Positions 1 through 8,442 of a stretch of DNA of 64,000 bases are shown piece after piece. Location: NCBI GenBank assembly GCA_900318825.1, contig ONMB01000005.1, positions 33,049 to 97,048 on the forward strand, given 5' to 3'. The notes under the pieces are model-generated. The model worked only from the letters and a program-made list of their open reading frames with translations, was not told the DNA's origin and ran no database searches. Made by a program: the position numbers and the translations under genes. The DNA is from an uncultured Ruminococcus sp. (lineage in GTDB: Bacteria > Bacillota > Clostridia > Oscillospirales > Ruminococcaceae). How positions within the stretch are numbered: the stretch's first letter is position 1; every line of letters starts with the position of its first letter.

Positions 1-974
1 GATTTCGCCACATATGTCGCATCGTTTGTGCCGAGGTTTATGACGATAACGTCATTCTGAGTCCTGCTGAAATCCCATGGAACTGCATAATTCCTGGACT
101 GTCCGACATTTTCATAAAGAGGCGGAACGAGACTGCTCGCATTCTTATCTCCGCTGGCAGTATAGCCCGAAACTATTCCAAATCCGCTGTAACTCACGGC
201 GCTGTAATCAGCATTGAGCTTCTCAGCCGTAAGGTAGGCATAAGACTTCATGAAGTTCTCAGTAGTTGTCCTGAACGGTTCGTTCTGATCGGCAGCTTCA
301 ACACCGTATGCACAGGTTATCGAATCACCGATGAATTCAATATTCAGTTTCTTTTTCTCAGTGGGTATAACAGGATGAGCAACTTCTGAAAGTGCTTTTA
401 TACCGGAAATTCCCACCGCACCGTTAGTAGCTTCGGACAGATGTATCACCTTGACATCAGCGATACGGTTCTCATCACCGCTGAAAAGCGTGATCTCCTT
501 GGATTTTTCACTCAGTGTAGTGTCAACAATGATCTCTCCGTCAACAATAACAGCGTATCTTGGCTGGTGTTCTGAAGCGTTGTAGATACTGCTGTCACCG
601 CAAAGAGTGACTGAAGCAGTTTTTGCATTGACTTTGAACTCTGCTGCTGAACCGCTCTGAACGAGCCACATAACATCTTTTTCATAAAAATTTCTGCCTA
701 TGTACCTGACGTTCTCCTCAGAGGCAGGACAGACTGACTCTCTGAAATCACCGGAACCAACATAAGCCCGACGCATATGGATCATATCAAAAACATCGAC
801 ATGACCGTTTCCGTCAACGTTCTGACCATCTTTGACCGGCTGAACTCCCAGAAGCGAGCTTCTCAGGTCTTTGAGGTCTTCTATGCTGAACTGTTTGTCA
901 GCAGCATTTACAGACGAAGTCAAGGAAGTCGAGACGGCAGCTGCAGTTATGGCAGCAAATAACTTCTTCCTCAA
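1..974 (-). CDS. Dockerin-bearing carbohydrate esterase family 2 (acetyl-xylan esterase-like), C-terminus outside window
   Basis: I translated this from the minus strand; the 3' end runs off the window. The order is a signal peptide (LRKKLFAAITAAAV...VNA), a short dockerin-like module with one good calcium-loop repeat (VDGNGHVDVFDMIHMRRAYVG split as loop VDGNGHVDV plus helix) preceded by a degenerate half repeat, a CE2-type beta-sandwich (YIGRNFYE... QPRYAVIVDG), then the SGNH catalytic domain with the GDSI nucleophile block (FIGDSITCAYG) and NLGTND block. CE2 enzymes de-acetylate hemicellulose outside the cell; the dockerin suggests cellulosome attachment. The start is TTG at 974, 8 nt after AAAGGTGG. 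An in-frame ATG at 1010 lies upstream of the predicted transcription start, so it is excluded. Confidence 0.85.
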   Translation of the reverse strand, partial: MRKKLFAAITAAAVSTSLTSSVNAADKQFSIEDLKDLRSSLLGVQPVKDGQNVDGNGHVDVFDMIHMRRAYVGSGDFRESVCPASEENVRYIGRNFYEKDVMWLVQSGSAAEFKVNAKTASVTLCGDSSIYNASEHQPRYAVIVDGEIIVDTTLSEKSKEITLFSGDENRIADVKVIHLSEATNGAVGISGIKALSEVAHPVIPTEKKKLNIEFIGDSITCAYGVEAADQNEPFRTTTENFMKSYAYLTAEKLNADYSAVSYSGFGIVSGYTASGDKNASSLVPPLYENVGQSRNYAVPWDFSRTQNDVIVINLGTNDATYVAK

Positions 975-1011
975 GAACAAGCCCACCTTTCTGTTCAATG
1001 TACATATCATT

Positions 1012-1040
1012 ATTATATATTATTTCTTTACCGCTGTCAA
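1012..1040 (-). promoter_or_regulatory. Sigma-A promoter of the CE2 esterase
   Basis: On the minus strand, TTGACA (1040-1035) is followed by a 17-nt spacer and TATAAT (1017-1012). Transcription should begin near 1005, which supports a TTG start at 974 rather than the ATG at 1010. Confidence 0.75.
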
Positions 1041-1087
1041 GCGATATTTAACAAAAATCTTTATCAAATATTGCGATTTCGCACAAA

Positions 1088-1120
1088 AATCAAAAAGAGT
1101 GTGCTCAAGGCACACTCTTT
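1088..1120 (-). terminator. Intrinsic terminator of the peptidoglycan-binding cluster
   Basis: An 11-bp perfect stem (1094-1104 with 1110-1120) has a 5-nt loop. On the minus strand it is followed by a T-rich run. It sits just after the stop of the 1128-1649 gene. Confidence 0.8.
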
Positions 1121-1127
1121 AAGAATT

Positions 1128-1649
1128 CTACGGCTTTATTGTACGGTCAATGTGCTCGCAGCAGCGAACAAGCATATTCCATGTTCCGCTGTCCACCTTT
1201 CCGGTAACGGGAAGTCCGACACGCTTCTGGAAGAGCTTTACAGCATCGGCAGTTGCTGTGTTATACTTTCCGCATATGTCTATACACGGCGCATTTTCAT
1301 AATGCTCGCCTATATCGTTGAGCATCGCCTGAAGTATATAGACGAGCTGACCATCATCTCCGCTGCCTGCAACATATCTCGCTGACGGAAATACATCGTA
1401 GGGCTCGGGAGCGGAGTCGATATTGCTCCTGTACACGCGGACGATCTTGTTCCATGTAGCCGGATCGGTATTTCCGGTCTCAGGAAGCCCGTACTCCCTC
1501 TGAAATGCCCTGACTGCTATCGCTGTATCTGCACCGTATACGCCGTCAGGAATGACCTGCGGTATCTTGCTGTTGAAAAGCGAGATAGCGTAAAGATAGC
1601 GCTGGAGCTCATATATGTGCTGACGTCTCTGCTGACTGGTATATGCCAT
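1128..1649 (-). CDS. Protein with two peptidoglycan-binding (PG_binding_1) domains, no signal peptide
   Basis: This 173-aa protein is built almost entirely of two PG_binding_1 repeats, roughly residues 10-75 and 95-165. Each carries the usual pattern of a DG-x-YG/CGKYN turn, an AV..FQ helix, GLP.TG and a final TW (VRAFQREYGLPETG and VKLFQKRVGLPVTG). No signal peptide or membrane segment is visible, and there is no catalytic domain. It lies 16 nt after the SpoIID-like gene and shares its terminator, so the two are probably co-transcribed. It probably acts as a wall- or spore-cortex-binding adaptor; the process itself is inferred. Confidence 0.75.
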   Translation of the reverse strand: MAYTSQQRRQHIYELQRYLYAISLFNSKIPQVIPDGVYGADTAIAVRAFQREYGLPETGNTDPATWNKIVRVYRSNIDSAPEPYDVFPSARYVAGSGDDGQLVYILQAMLNDIGEHYENAPCIDICGKYNTATADAVKLFQKRVGLPVTGKVDSGTWNMLVRCCEHIDRTIKP

Positions 1650-1665
1650 ATTCTTCCCCCCTCAC

Positions 1666-3063
1666 TCATTCAGCCTCTATCGTATAGCCCGGTGACTGAT
1701 ATGGTCTCTTGTCGAAGCCGTATTTCAGGTCTGAGTAAACTCCTGCTATCCTGTCCCAAGTCACAGCTCCTACGACACCTGTCGGGTTTATACCGAACTG
1801 ACGCTGAAAAGCCGTTACCGACTGCCTTGTTACCGGTCCGAAGTAGCCGGTATTGTTCACAGCAGGTATATCCTGATAGGTTGCACTTATAAGCGTGAGG
1901 TACTCCTGTATCAGCTTGACATATTCACTCTGGTCGCCTTCACGCAGAACAGTTCCCGGATAAAGAGCGACTGCCGTGTATTTCGGCGGCACTGACTCAG
2001 CTATTCCCTGATATGCTCTGTAAAGATCATTGCGAGTCGCTCTGTCAACTTCACCTGTCTGCGGAAGTCCGAAAACGCGCTGGAACGACTTCACCGAGCG
2101 CTCAGTCTTTTCCCCGAAATATCCGGTTATCTCCACAGGTTCGACCGCTGCGTAATATGCTCCGATGACTGCAAGATAGTATTGCAGCATACTGACCTCT
2201 ATGCTCTGCATACCTATCTTCAGATCCTCGGTATAGCGTTTCTCGATCTCCTCATAACGGACGCCCTCGGAATCGAGCTCGGCAATACGTTTCACACTCG
2301 TGTAGATGTAGGTTATCCTGTACCACGTTGACTCATTCACTATGCCGGTGACCGCGAGCCCGAAGATCTCCTGAAACTTCCTTACTGCGGCTTCTGTTGC
2401 AGCGTCAAAAATGCCGTCAGCAGCCGGTATTTTCGGTATTGCCGGATAGTTTCCGGATATTCTGTTCAGATATATCTGAAGCGAACGCACATCGTTGCCT
2501 GCCGAACCGAATTTCAGCTCTATACCGGGATAAGACGGCATAGTTGTCCTGACAGGCGCATTTTTAACAATGTCAATGTCATCTCCGTAGTAATACTGCA
2601 AGATCTCATACGGGGTGAGTCCGCGGTTCGCAAGATCGACCGTTCCCCACTGTGAGAGTCCCTCACAGGTAACGGTCGTACCGTTGCAGAAAGCTGTGAA
2701 CAGCGGCTCGACTTTCCCCTGCCTCCTTACATAATCGTTGAAAAGCTCATCTACAAGATAGCTTATATTCTGGAAATACTCCCTGCCGTTGATAAACTTC
2801 TGATCGTACTGCGTGGTAGCTGTTATATCAAAATCATACCCCCTCGACCTGTACCACTCCGTGTAAATGCGGTTCAGTGCAAACGAGGTTATCGCATAAA
2901 TATTTGCACGAAGCGCATTTTCAGGCCACGTCGGGAATATCTCGCTCGAAGCAACGTTCTTGACGTACGACGAGAACGGTACCGTGACATTAGGTGCGTC
3001 AGAATCCGGCGTCCCGAGGTGTACGGTTATAGTCTCAGGGATATATGGTGTTCCGCTAAGCAT
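1666..3063 (-). CDS. SpoIID/LytB-like domain fused to three peptidoglycan-binding domains
   Basis: 465 aa. Residues about 25-165 resemble the SpoIID/LytB domain: the segment VPFSSYVKNVASSE...WPENALRANIYAITSFAL matches the family's 'YL.GVVA.EMP..W..EALKAQA.AARTYA', and FCNGTTVTCEGLSQWG fits the later block. Three PG_binding_1 domains follow at about 185-260, 275-350 and 375-450. SpoIID family proteins cleave or remodel peptidoglycan glycan strands, classically during engulfment. Unlike SpoIID, no signal peptide or transmembrane anchor is present. It is the middle gene of a three-gene minus-strand cluster, starting 12 nt after the acidic protein gene. Sporulation involvement is plausible but unproven. 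Confidence 0.7.
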   Translation of the reverse strand: MLSGTPYIPETITVHLGTPDSDAPNVTVPFSSYVKNVASSEIFPTWPENALRANIYAITSFALNRIYTEWYRSRGYDFDITATTQYDQKFINGREYFQNISYLVDELFNDYVRRQGKVEPLFTAFCNGTTVTCEGLSQWGTVDLANRGLTPYEILQYYYGDDIDIVKNAPVRTTMPSYPGIELKFGSAGNDVRSLQIYLNRISGNYPAIPKIPAADGIFDAATEAAVRKFQEIFGLAVTGIVNESTWYRITYIYTSVKRIAELDSEGVRYEEIEKRYTEDLKIGMQSIEVSMLQYYLAVIGAYYAAVEPVEITGYFGEKTERSVKSFQRVFGLPQTGEVDRATRNDLYRAYQGIAESVPPKYTAVALYPGTVLREGDQSEYVKLIQEYLTLISATYQDIPAVNNTGYFGPVTRQSVTAFQRQFGINPTGVVGAVTWDRIAGVYSDLKYGFDKRPYQSPGYTIEAE

Positions 3064-3075
3064 CTCTCGACCTCC

Positions 3076-3816
3076 TCAGGACGGAAGCCGGAGATCCGGT
3101 TCCTGATTGAAATAGGTCATAGTCTCGTCGGAAGGCTCCATAAACATCGGAACAGGTATCATACTGAAATTCTGCACGGAAGTTATCCCCGAAAAAACCG
3201 GAACATCTACGCTCCTTGCATTGAAATAGCCTTTTGCAGTAACGCTCACATCAAACAGGTTGTATGGTCTGCTGTCAGGCGAAGGAGACTGTGAAAGTCC
3301 AAGTGCAGGAACAGGCAGCTCAAACTTAGGCGATGTCCCGTTCTGATCGGTAACACCGGAAGCAAGTATCATACGGTTACCGCCGACTATCGCTGTGACA
3401 AGAACTGTCGCCCCCTCTATCGCCTCAGACTCCTCACCGGCACGGACGTTCACGAGGATATAACCCTTTGAACTGCCGAGGCTCTCCTCCGAAACGTACT
3501 CCGGCGGTTCGCTGTCTATTTCCTCAGTCACGTCCTCATCATCACCGAGATCACTCAGGTCAGGCTCAGGATAGCGCGAATTGTAGTCCTCCTCAACGTC
3601 ATCGGGATTGTCTTCATCTTCGTGCGGTCCGAAAGCCGAGTCGTCCGGTACATCAGGATCCACTTCGTCTATATCCTCAGATATGCCGCTGTATGTGTCC
3701 TCGTCATTCCCGGTAACGGCAGGTGCTTCAGTCTGATTTTCGCTGCCATGCGCTGTACTTCTGCCGTACATCGCCATCATTTCCTTTTTATATCGCTCAA
3801 GATCATTGCTGTTCAT
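3076..3816 (-). CDS. Acidic protein with carboxypeptidase-regulatory-like domain
   Basis: 246 aa from the ATG at 3816, which has AAGGAGG 8 nt upstream; an in-frame upstream ATG at 3849 lacks a site. Residues about 20-115 are a low-complexity, strongly acidic stretch (many D and E). Residues about 125-225 look like a small beta-sandwich of the carboxypeptidase-regulatory/Cna-B type (GYILVNVRAG... IEGATVLVTA... GVTDQNG... FDVSVTAKGY). No signal peptide is seen. It heads the cluster with the two peptidoglycan-binding genes, so it probably works with them. The product function is not recognised. Confidence 0.55.
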   Translation of the reverse strand: MNSNDLERYKKEMMAMYGRSTAHGSENQTEAPAVTGNDEDTYSGISEDIDEVDPDVPDDSAFGPHEDEDNPDDVEEDYNSRYPEPDLSDLGDDEDVTEEIDSEPPEYVSEESLGSSKGYILVNVRAGEESEAIEGATVLVTAIVGGNRMILASGVTDQNGTSPKFELPVPALGLSQSPSPDSRPYNLFDVSVTAKGYFNARSVDVPVFSGITSVQNFSMIPVPMFMEPSDETMTYFNQEPDLRLPS

Positions 3817-3899
3817 AACATACGCCTCCTTTTTTCTGATTATATTCATGACGTTCGCCGGATATTACTCAGAATACGCTTTCCTTCGCAGCATCGCTA

Positions 3900-3928
3900 T
3901 TGACATATCACGCAATATGTTGTATAAT
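3900..3928 (+). promoter_or_regulatory. Sigma-A promoter of pyridoxal kinase
   Basis: TTGACA (3900-3905), a 17-nt spacer and TATAAT (3923-3928): a consensus promoter 38 nt before the start codon. Confidence 0.8.
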
Positions 3929-3966
3929 CATTATGCGTAATTCGATGATAAGAAAGAATGATAAAT

Positions 3967-4815
3967 ATGAAAAGGATCGTTACTATACAGGACATCTCCT
4001 GCTTCGGCAAGTGCTCACTGACTGTTGCACTTCCCATAATATCAGTAATGGGTATCGAGACAGCAGTCATACCCACAGCCGTTCTATCAACTCACACCGG
4101 CAAGGGCTTTTCCGGATATACCTTCCGCGAGCTGACCAACGATATCCCGGATATCTCAAAGCACTGGCAGTCAATGCACCTCGCATTCGACGCTATCTAT
4201 ACCGGATATCTCGGCTCTGTGGAACAAGTCCAGATCGTCTCGGATTTCTTTGACAGCTTCGGCAGAGAGGATAATTTCATCGTCGTTGATCCAGTTCTCG
4301 GAGACGGTGGCTCTCTCTATGCAGGTATGACGCAGGAATTCGTCACCGAAATGAAAAAGCTCTGCCGCAAAGCAGACTATATACTTCCAAATATGACCGA
4401 GGCTGCTTTTCTGCTCGGTATCCCTTACGCTCCGGAACACGATCAGAGCTCGGTTGAAGATATCCTCAGAAAGCTCGCCGGACTTGGCTGTGCTACGCCT
4501 ATCATAACCGGAGTCCACTTCGACAGCGAGTCTCAGGGAGCTGCTGCTTACGACTCAGCAAACGATAAGTTCTACTATTCATTCAGCAAAAGCGTTGACA
4601 AGACTGTTCACGGAACAGGAGATATTTTCGCAAGCGTTTTCACAGGCGCAGTCACTCTCGGCAAAAGCCTTGAGCAGTCACTTGATATAGCTGTTAAATT
4701 CACATATGACTGTATCGAAGCCACTCTCCCCTGTTTTGAAGAAATGTGGTACGGTACCTGCTTTGAATCCTGTCTCAACAACCTTATAGGCTATATAGAT
4801 GATAGCAAAAAGTGA
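3967..4815 (+). CDS. Pyridoxamine/pyridoxal kinase (PfkB-like ribokinase fold)
   Basis: 282 aa. It phosphorylates pyridoxal, pyridoxamine or pyridoxine to the 5'-phosphates (vitamin B6 salvage). Family marks: N-terminal TIQDISCFGKCSLTVALP, the VVDPVLGDGG block, LPNMTEA, and the anion-hole/catalytic motif HGTGDIFAS near residue 220. Start choice: an ATG at 3958 (MIN-M...) overlaps the likely ribosome site AGAAAG, so the ATG at 3967 (MKRIVTIQ, the usual family N-terminus) is preferred. It is monocistronic, with its own promoter and terminator, and divergent from the peptidoglycan-binding cluster. Confidence 0.88.
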   Translation: MKRIVTIQDISCFGKCSLTVALPIISVMGIETAVIPTAVLSTHTGKGFSGYTFRELTNDIPDISKHWQSMHLAFDAIYTGYLGSVEQVQIVSDFFDSFGREDNFIVVDPVLGDGGSLYAGMTQEFVTEMKKLCRKADYILPNMTEAAFLLGIPYAPEHDQSSVEDILRKLAGLGCATPIITGVHFDSESQGAAAYDSANDKFYYSFSKSVDKTVHGTGDIFASVFTGAVTLGKSLEQSLDIAVKFTYDCIEATLPCFEEMWYGTCFESCLNNLIGYIDDSKK

Positions 4816-4852
4816 ACAATTGTGACTTGTGACAAGTATTTTCACTTTTTTT
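4807..4852 (+). terminator. Terminator of pyridoxal kinase gene
   Basis: AAAAAGTGAA (4807-4816) pairs with TTCACTTTTT (4841-4850), with an inner ACTTGT/ACAAGT hairpin and a terminal T run. The stem overlaps the stop codon. Confidence 0.65.
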
Positions 4853-4892
4853 CGCAAATTTCCGCCATTTGAGCTAAAACTCCGCCAGAGTA

Positions 4893-4921
4893 TTGACAAA
4901 TATGCTCCAATGGTGTAATAT
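4893..4921 (+). promoter_or_regulatory. Sigma-A promoter of glnN
   Basis: TTGACA (4893-4898), a 17-nt spacer and TAATAT (4916-4921). It leaves an approximately 100-nt leader before glnN. I saw no glutamine riboswitch or clear operator in that leader. Confidence 0.75.
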
Positions 4922-5028
4922 AATAAAGTAGCAATTGAATATCAATGAAACAATGGCGTTTCGGTTGTACAAATTTCAGTTTTTTACAGTCGGAATGCCT
5001 TTATTTTTTTCAAGGAGGATATATTTAT

Positions 5029-7134
5029 ATGTCAGAAACACCGGTTTCTAAGAACGTTGCCGATTTCTTCGGCTGTAACGTCTTCAACGATAAGGTAATG
5101 AGAGAAAGACTGCCCAAGGACGTGTACAGAGCAGTCCGCAATACCAAGAAGCTCGGCTGTCCGCTCGCTCCCGAGATCGCAGGAGCAGTAGCTCACGCAA
5201 TGAAGGAATGGGCTATCGAAAAGGGTGCAACCCATTATACACACTGGTTCCAGCCAATGACCGGCGTTACTGCTGAAAAGCACGATGCTTTCCTCAATCC
5301 GGCTGAAAGAGGCGGTATCCTTCTCGAATTCTCCGGAAAAGAGCTCGTAAAGGGCGAAGCAGACGCTTCTTCTTTCCCATCAGGCGGTCTCCGCTCTACT
5401 TTTGAGGCAAGAGGCTATACAGCTTGGGATCCGACCTCCAATGCCTTTGTCAAGGACGGTTCGCTCTACATCCCCACTGCTTTCACCTCATACACTGGCG
5501 AAACTCTCGACAAGAAAACTCCTCTTCTCCGCTCAATGGAGGTCCTCAGCGAACAGGCACTCCGTATCCTCCGTCTGTTCGGAAATACAACTGCAACAAG
5601 AGTCATCACTACTGTCGGTCCCGAACAGGAATACTTTCTCGTTGACAAGAAGTATTACGAAGCCCGTGAGGATCTTATCATAACCGGACGCACACTCTTC
5701 GGCGCTAAGCCTCCCAAGGGACAGGAGCTCGAGGATCACTACTACGGAAACATCAATCAGAGAGTTTCCGACTATATGAAGGATCTCGACGATGAGCTCT
5801 GGAAACTCGGCATCTATGCCAAGACCAAGCACAATGAAGTTGCACCGGCTCAGCATGAGCTCGCACCGGTTTTCACAAACACAAACTTAGCTGCTGACCA
5901 CAATCAGCTCACTATGGAAATAATGAAGAAGGTCGCTGCAAAGCACGGTCTTTACTGTCTGCTGCATGAAAAACCCTTTGCAGGCGTGAACGGCTCCGGT
6001 AAGCACAACAACTGGTCCATGTCCTCAAATGACGGTCAGAACCTCCTCAACCCCGGCTCTGATCCTCAGAACAATCTCCAGTTCCTGACCTTCCTCTGCG
6101 CTATCATCAAGGGCGTACACGAATACGCTCCGCTGCTCAGACTCTCCGCTGCATCTGCCGGAAACGACCACAGACTCGGCGCTAATGAAGCTCCTCCCGC
6201 TATCGTATCTATGTTCATCGGCACTGAGCTCCAGGGGGTTATCGACGCACTTGAAGTCGGAGAAAAGTACCGCTCAACAGACGACAAGACATTTGAGATC
6301 GGCGTTGACGTTCTCCCCGATTTCCCGAAGGACACCACCGACCGTAACCGTACATCTCCCTTTGCTTTCACCGGAAACAAATTCGAGTTCCGTATGCTCG
6401 GTTCTGCAGATTCTATTTCCTGCACAAATACGATCATCAACACCATAGTTGCAGAGGAGCTCTGCCAGATCGCAGACGAGCTTGAAGGCTCAAAGGATTT
6501 CACCAGCGACCTCAAGAAGCTGCTCGCTAAGATAATAAAGGAGCACAAGGCTATCATCTACAACGGCAACGGCTATTCCGACGAGTGGCTCAAGGAAGCT
6601 GTTGAAGTAAGAAAGCTCCCCAACCTTGTCTCAACTCCCGACGCTCTCCCCGAGTACATCACTCCCAAGAGCATCGCACTCTTTGAGAAGTTCAAGGTCT
6701 ATACCGAAGCTGAGCTGAGAGCGCGTACAGAAGTCCTCCTTGAGAATTACAGCAAGGTGCTCAACATCGAAGCTCTCACTATGCTCGAACTCGTAAAGAA
6801 GAACATTCTCCCCGCTTGCATCAGATTTACCAAGGATCTCTGCGACACAGGCAACGCAAAGAAAGCTATGGGTATTGATCCCGAGGTTGAAAAGGAACTT
6901 GCAGGCAAGATCTCCGATCTCACCAAGGGTATCTACAAGGAAGCTGCTGCTCTTGAAGAAAAGGTCATCGCTGCTCAGGACAAGGAGGAAGGTCTCCAGA
7001 TGGCTCGTTACTACCGCGACGAGGTATTTGCTCAGATGCAGACTCTCCGCGCTATCGTTGACGAGACTGAGACCAATGTCAGTGAAGAATACTGGCCGCT
7101 CCCCTCTTATTCAAAGCTGCTCTTTACAGTCTGA
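5029..7134 (+). CDS. glnN: Glutamine synthetase type III
   Basis: 701 aa, the usual length of GSIII (about 700, far longer than GSI). It joins ammonia to glutamate using ATP, the main nitrogen-assimilation step. Visible marks include the N-terminal GSIII-specific domain (GCNVFNDKVMRERLPKDVY), the HYTHWFQPMTG block, TVGPEQEYFLVD with metal-binding glutamates, NEVAPAQHELAP, and the GANEAPPAIVS block late in the catalytic core. The start is the ATG at 5029 with AAGGAGG upstream; an in-frame ATG at 4945 would add 28 residues spanning that site. It is monocistronic, between its own promoter and a strong terminator. Confidence 0.95.
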   Translation: MSETPVSKNVADFFGCNVFNDKVMRERLPKDVYRAVRNTKKLGCPLAPEIAGAVAHAMKEWAIEKGATHYTHWFQPMTGVTAEKHDAFLNPAERGGILLEFSGKELVKGEADASSFPSGGLRSTFEARGYTAWDPTSNAFVKDGSLYIPTAFTSYTGETLDKKTPLLRSMEVLSEQALRILRLFGNTTATRVITTVGPEQEYFLVDKKYYEAREDLIITGRTLFGAKPPKGQELEDHYYGNINQRVSDYMKDLDDELWKLGIYAKTKHNEVAPAQHELAPVFTNTNLAADHNQLTMEIMKKVAAKHGLYCLLHEKPFAGVNGSGKHNNWSMSSNDGQNLLNPGSDPQNNLQFLTFLCAIIKGVHEYAPLLRLSAASAGNDHRLGANEAPPAIVSMFIGTELQGVIDALEVGEKYRSTDDKTFEIGVDVLPDFPKDTTDRNRTSPFAFTGNKFEFRMLGSADSISCTNTIINTIVAEELCQIADELEGSKDFTSDLKKLLAKIIKEHKAIIYNGNGYSDEWLKEAVEVRKLPNLVSTPDALPEYITPKSIALFEKFKVYTEAELRARTEVLLENYSKVLNIEALTMLELVKKNILPACIRFTKDLCDTGNAKKAMGIDPEVEKELAGKISDLTKGIYKEAAALEEKVIAAQDKEEGLQMARYYRDEVFAQMQTLRAIVDETETNVSEEYWPLPSYSKLLFTV

Positions 7135-7153
7135 TAAGGCATATAAAAAATAT

Positions 7154-7193
7154 AACTCCCGGAACAGTTACAAGCTGTTCACGGGAGTTTTTT
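7154..7193. terminator. Terminator after glnN
   Basis: A long stem (AACTCCCG...CGGGAGTT with an inner GAACAG/CTGTTC) is followed by six T. It lies between the convergent glnN and TfoX-like genes and could serve both. Confidence 0.85.
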
Positions 7194-7202
7194 GTCAGTA
7201 TT

Positions 7203-7517
7203 CTATTTCTTCTTTTTCGGTGCCGGCAGTTCATCGTACATCACGTTGAAAAGTTCGCTCAGGAATTCTCTGTTATCTATGTTTTCGACCAGCAGCATTT
7301 CCTTTGCTCCTTCATAGGGGAGTTCAAAAGGAGCGTCCGGCATCATTTTCCTCGCTGACTCAGTCGGCTTGACAAGCAGCCTGTCATCGTAGATGCCGCC
7401 GACTATTCTGCCCTGATAGTATAAGATGTATTCCCCCATCATCGCCCTGTAAGATATACCGGTAAGACCGGAGAGCTGTTCCAGTACAAATTCAAGATAT
7501 TCTTTGCTTGAAGCCAT
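7203..7517 (-). CDS. TfoX/Sxy N-terminal-domain protein
   Basis: 104 aa. It matches the TfoX_N family: YLEFVLEQLSGL...ISYRAMMGEYILYYQGRIVGGIYDDRLLVKPT is the conserved core. In proteobacteria TfoX regulates competence; the stand-alone N-terminal domain in Firmicutes has no settled role. The C-terminus is lysine-rich (APKKKK). The start is the ATG at 7517, with GAGGAG upstream. It begins 13 nt after the HAD phosphatase gene, so both form one transcript. Confidence 0.75.
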   Translation of the reverse strand: MASSKEYLEFVLEQLSGLTGISYRAMMGEYILYYQGRIVGGIYDDRLLVKPTESARKMMPDAPFELPYEGAKEMLLVENIDNREFLSELFNVMYDELPAPKKKK

Positions 7518-7530
7518 ATTCTCTCTCCTC

Positions 7531-8319
7531 TCAGATAAGTCCGAAGTGCCTGAGTGCATTCGCAATGCCGTCCTCCTCGATGGGAGTAGTTATATAGGAC
7601 ACATACGGGTACAGTTTCTCAGCACCGCCCATTGCTATACTGTTCGGCACAGCCTGAAGCATGGGCAGATCGTTCATGCTGTCGCCGATAGCATAGGCAT
7701 TCTCATAGGGAATACCGAGCTTTTTCAGTATAAGATCCATCGCTGTTGCTTTGGTAAATCCAAGCGGGACATTCTCGTAAAAGCCGTTTCCTCTGTCAAT
7801 TATCGAGAAATGCTTTCCGACTTCTCTTTTGAAGAGTTCAAAATCACAGCCTTCATTCACCCATATGACGAATTTATCGAATATGAAGCTGTCGTCCTCA
7901 ACTCGTCCGGTGATGTCAATTCCGCTCTCAACAAAGTTCTCGAGAAAATCTCTCAGATCATCTGTGACCGGAGCTTTATCGTCAAAGTAATAACCGTCAG
8001 TGTACTCATACACCGGAGTAACCCCGCAGCGGCGCATCAGTTCCGCTGTCTCACGGCAGAAGCTCTGTTCAAGTTTATTATGAAGAAGAACTTCACCGCC
8101 GTACTCAATGTAAGTTCCGCAGCCGCAGATACAGCCGTCGAAGCCGAGTCCACGGACTTTTTCGCTTATATTGAAAGCGGTCCTGCCGGAATTGATAAAG
8201 GTGAGATTGCCTTTTTTGCGCGTCTCACTTATAGCATACCGTGTGCTTTCAGGTATAAGCATACGCGCATCTTCTGTCACAACAGTACCGTCTATATCAA
8301 AAAATATGATAGATGACAT
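7531..8319 (-). CDS. Cof-type HAD-IIB family phosphatase
   Basis: 262 aa. HAD motif I is FFDIDGTVV (nucleophile and acid aspartates), motif II is INSGRT, the motif III lysine is in the KATAMDLILKK segment, and motif IV is GDSMNDLPML. The large C2B cap between motifs II and III is typical of Cof/YidA sugar-phosphate or flavin phosphatases. The precise substrate cannot be told from sequence. A consensus promoter lies just upstream, and the TfoX-like gene follows in the same direction. Confidence 0.88.
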   Translation of the reverse strand: MSSIIFFDIDGTVVTEDARMLIPESTRYAISETRKKGNLTFINSGRTAFNISEKVRGLGFDGCICGCGTYIEYGGEVLLHNKLEQSFCRETAELMRRCGVTPVYEYTDGYYFDDKAPVTDDLRDFLENFVESGIDITGRVEDDSFIFDKFVIWVNEGCDFELFKREVGKHFSIIDRGNGFYENVPLGFTKATAMDLILKKLGIPYENAYAIGDSMNDLPMLQAVPNSIAMGGAEKLYPYVSYITTPIEEDGIANALRHFGLI

Positions 8320-8352
8320 TTTTTCACTCCTACTATTTTTCTCACATATAAC

Positions 8353-8381
8353 ATTATAATACTTTGTCAGTCTATTGTCAA
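8353..8381 (-). promoter_or_regulatory. Sigma-A promoter of HAD phosphatase operon
   Basis: On the minus strand, TTGACA (8381-8376), a 17-nt spacer and TATAAT (8358-8353) form a full consensus match. Confidence 0.8.
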
Positions 8382-8391
8382 TGACCGGCTA

Positions 8392-8420
8392 TTGCTTTTT
8401 CAGCTAAGGTGTGTTATAAT
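8392..8420 (+). promoter_or_regulatory. Promoter of the cobalamin adenosyltransferase
   Basis: TTGCTT (8392-8397), a 17-nt spacer and TATAAT (8415-8420). Transcription would start about 15 nt before the ATG, leaving no room for a cobalamin riboswitch. Confidence 0.65.
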
Positions 8421-8442
8421 CTGTCTGTAAGGAAGTGATACT

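Noticed and set aside
1008-1010. In-frame ATG as start of the CE2 esterase
   Set aside because: It lies next to the -10 box and upstream of the expected transcription start. The TTG at 974 has a proper ribosome site and gives a normal signal peptide.
3622-3903. Plus-strand frames opposite the acidic protein gene, and many similar long antisense frames (for example 11340-11645, 13505-13807, 30394-30795)
   Set aside because: They are mirror frames of well-supported genes with high-GC third positions. They lack ribosome sites and recognisable domains.
4945-5028. Longer N-terminus for glnN
   Set aside because: The extra 28 residues translate the leader and the AAGGAGG site; GSIII proteins normally begin at the 5029 ATG.
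4899-5028. Glutamine riboswitch before glnN
   Set aside because: I could not find the conserved glutamine-aptamer blocks in the approximately 100-nt leader.
8421-8442. Cobalamin riboswitch before cobO
   Set aside because: The promoter leaves only about 15-20 nt of leader, too short for any aptamer.
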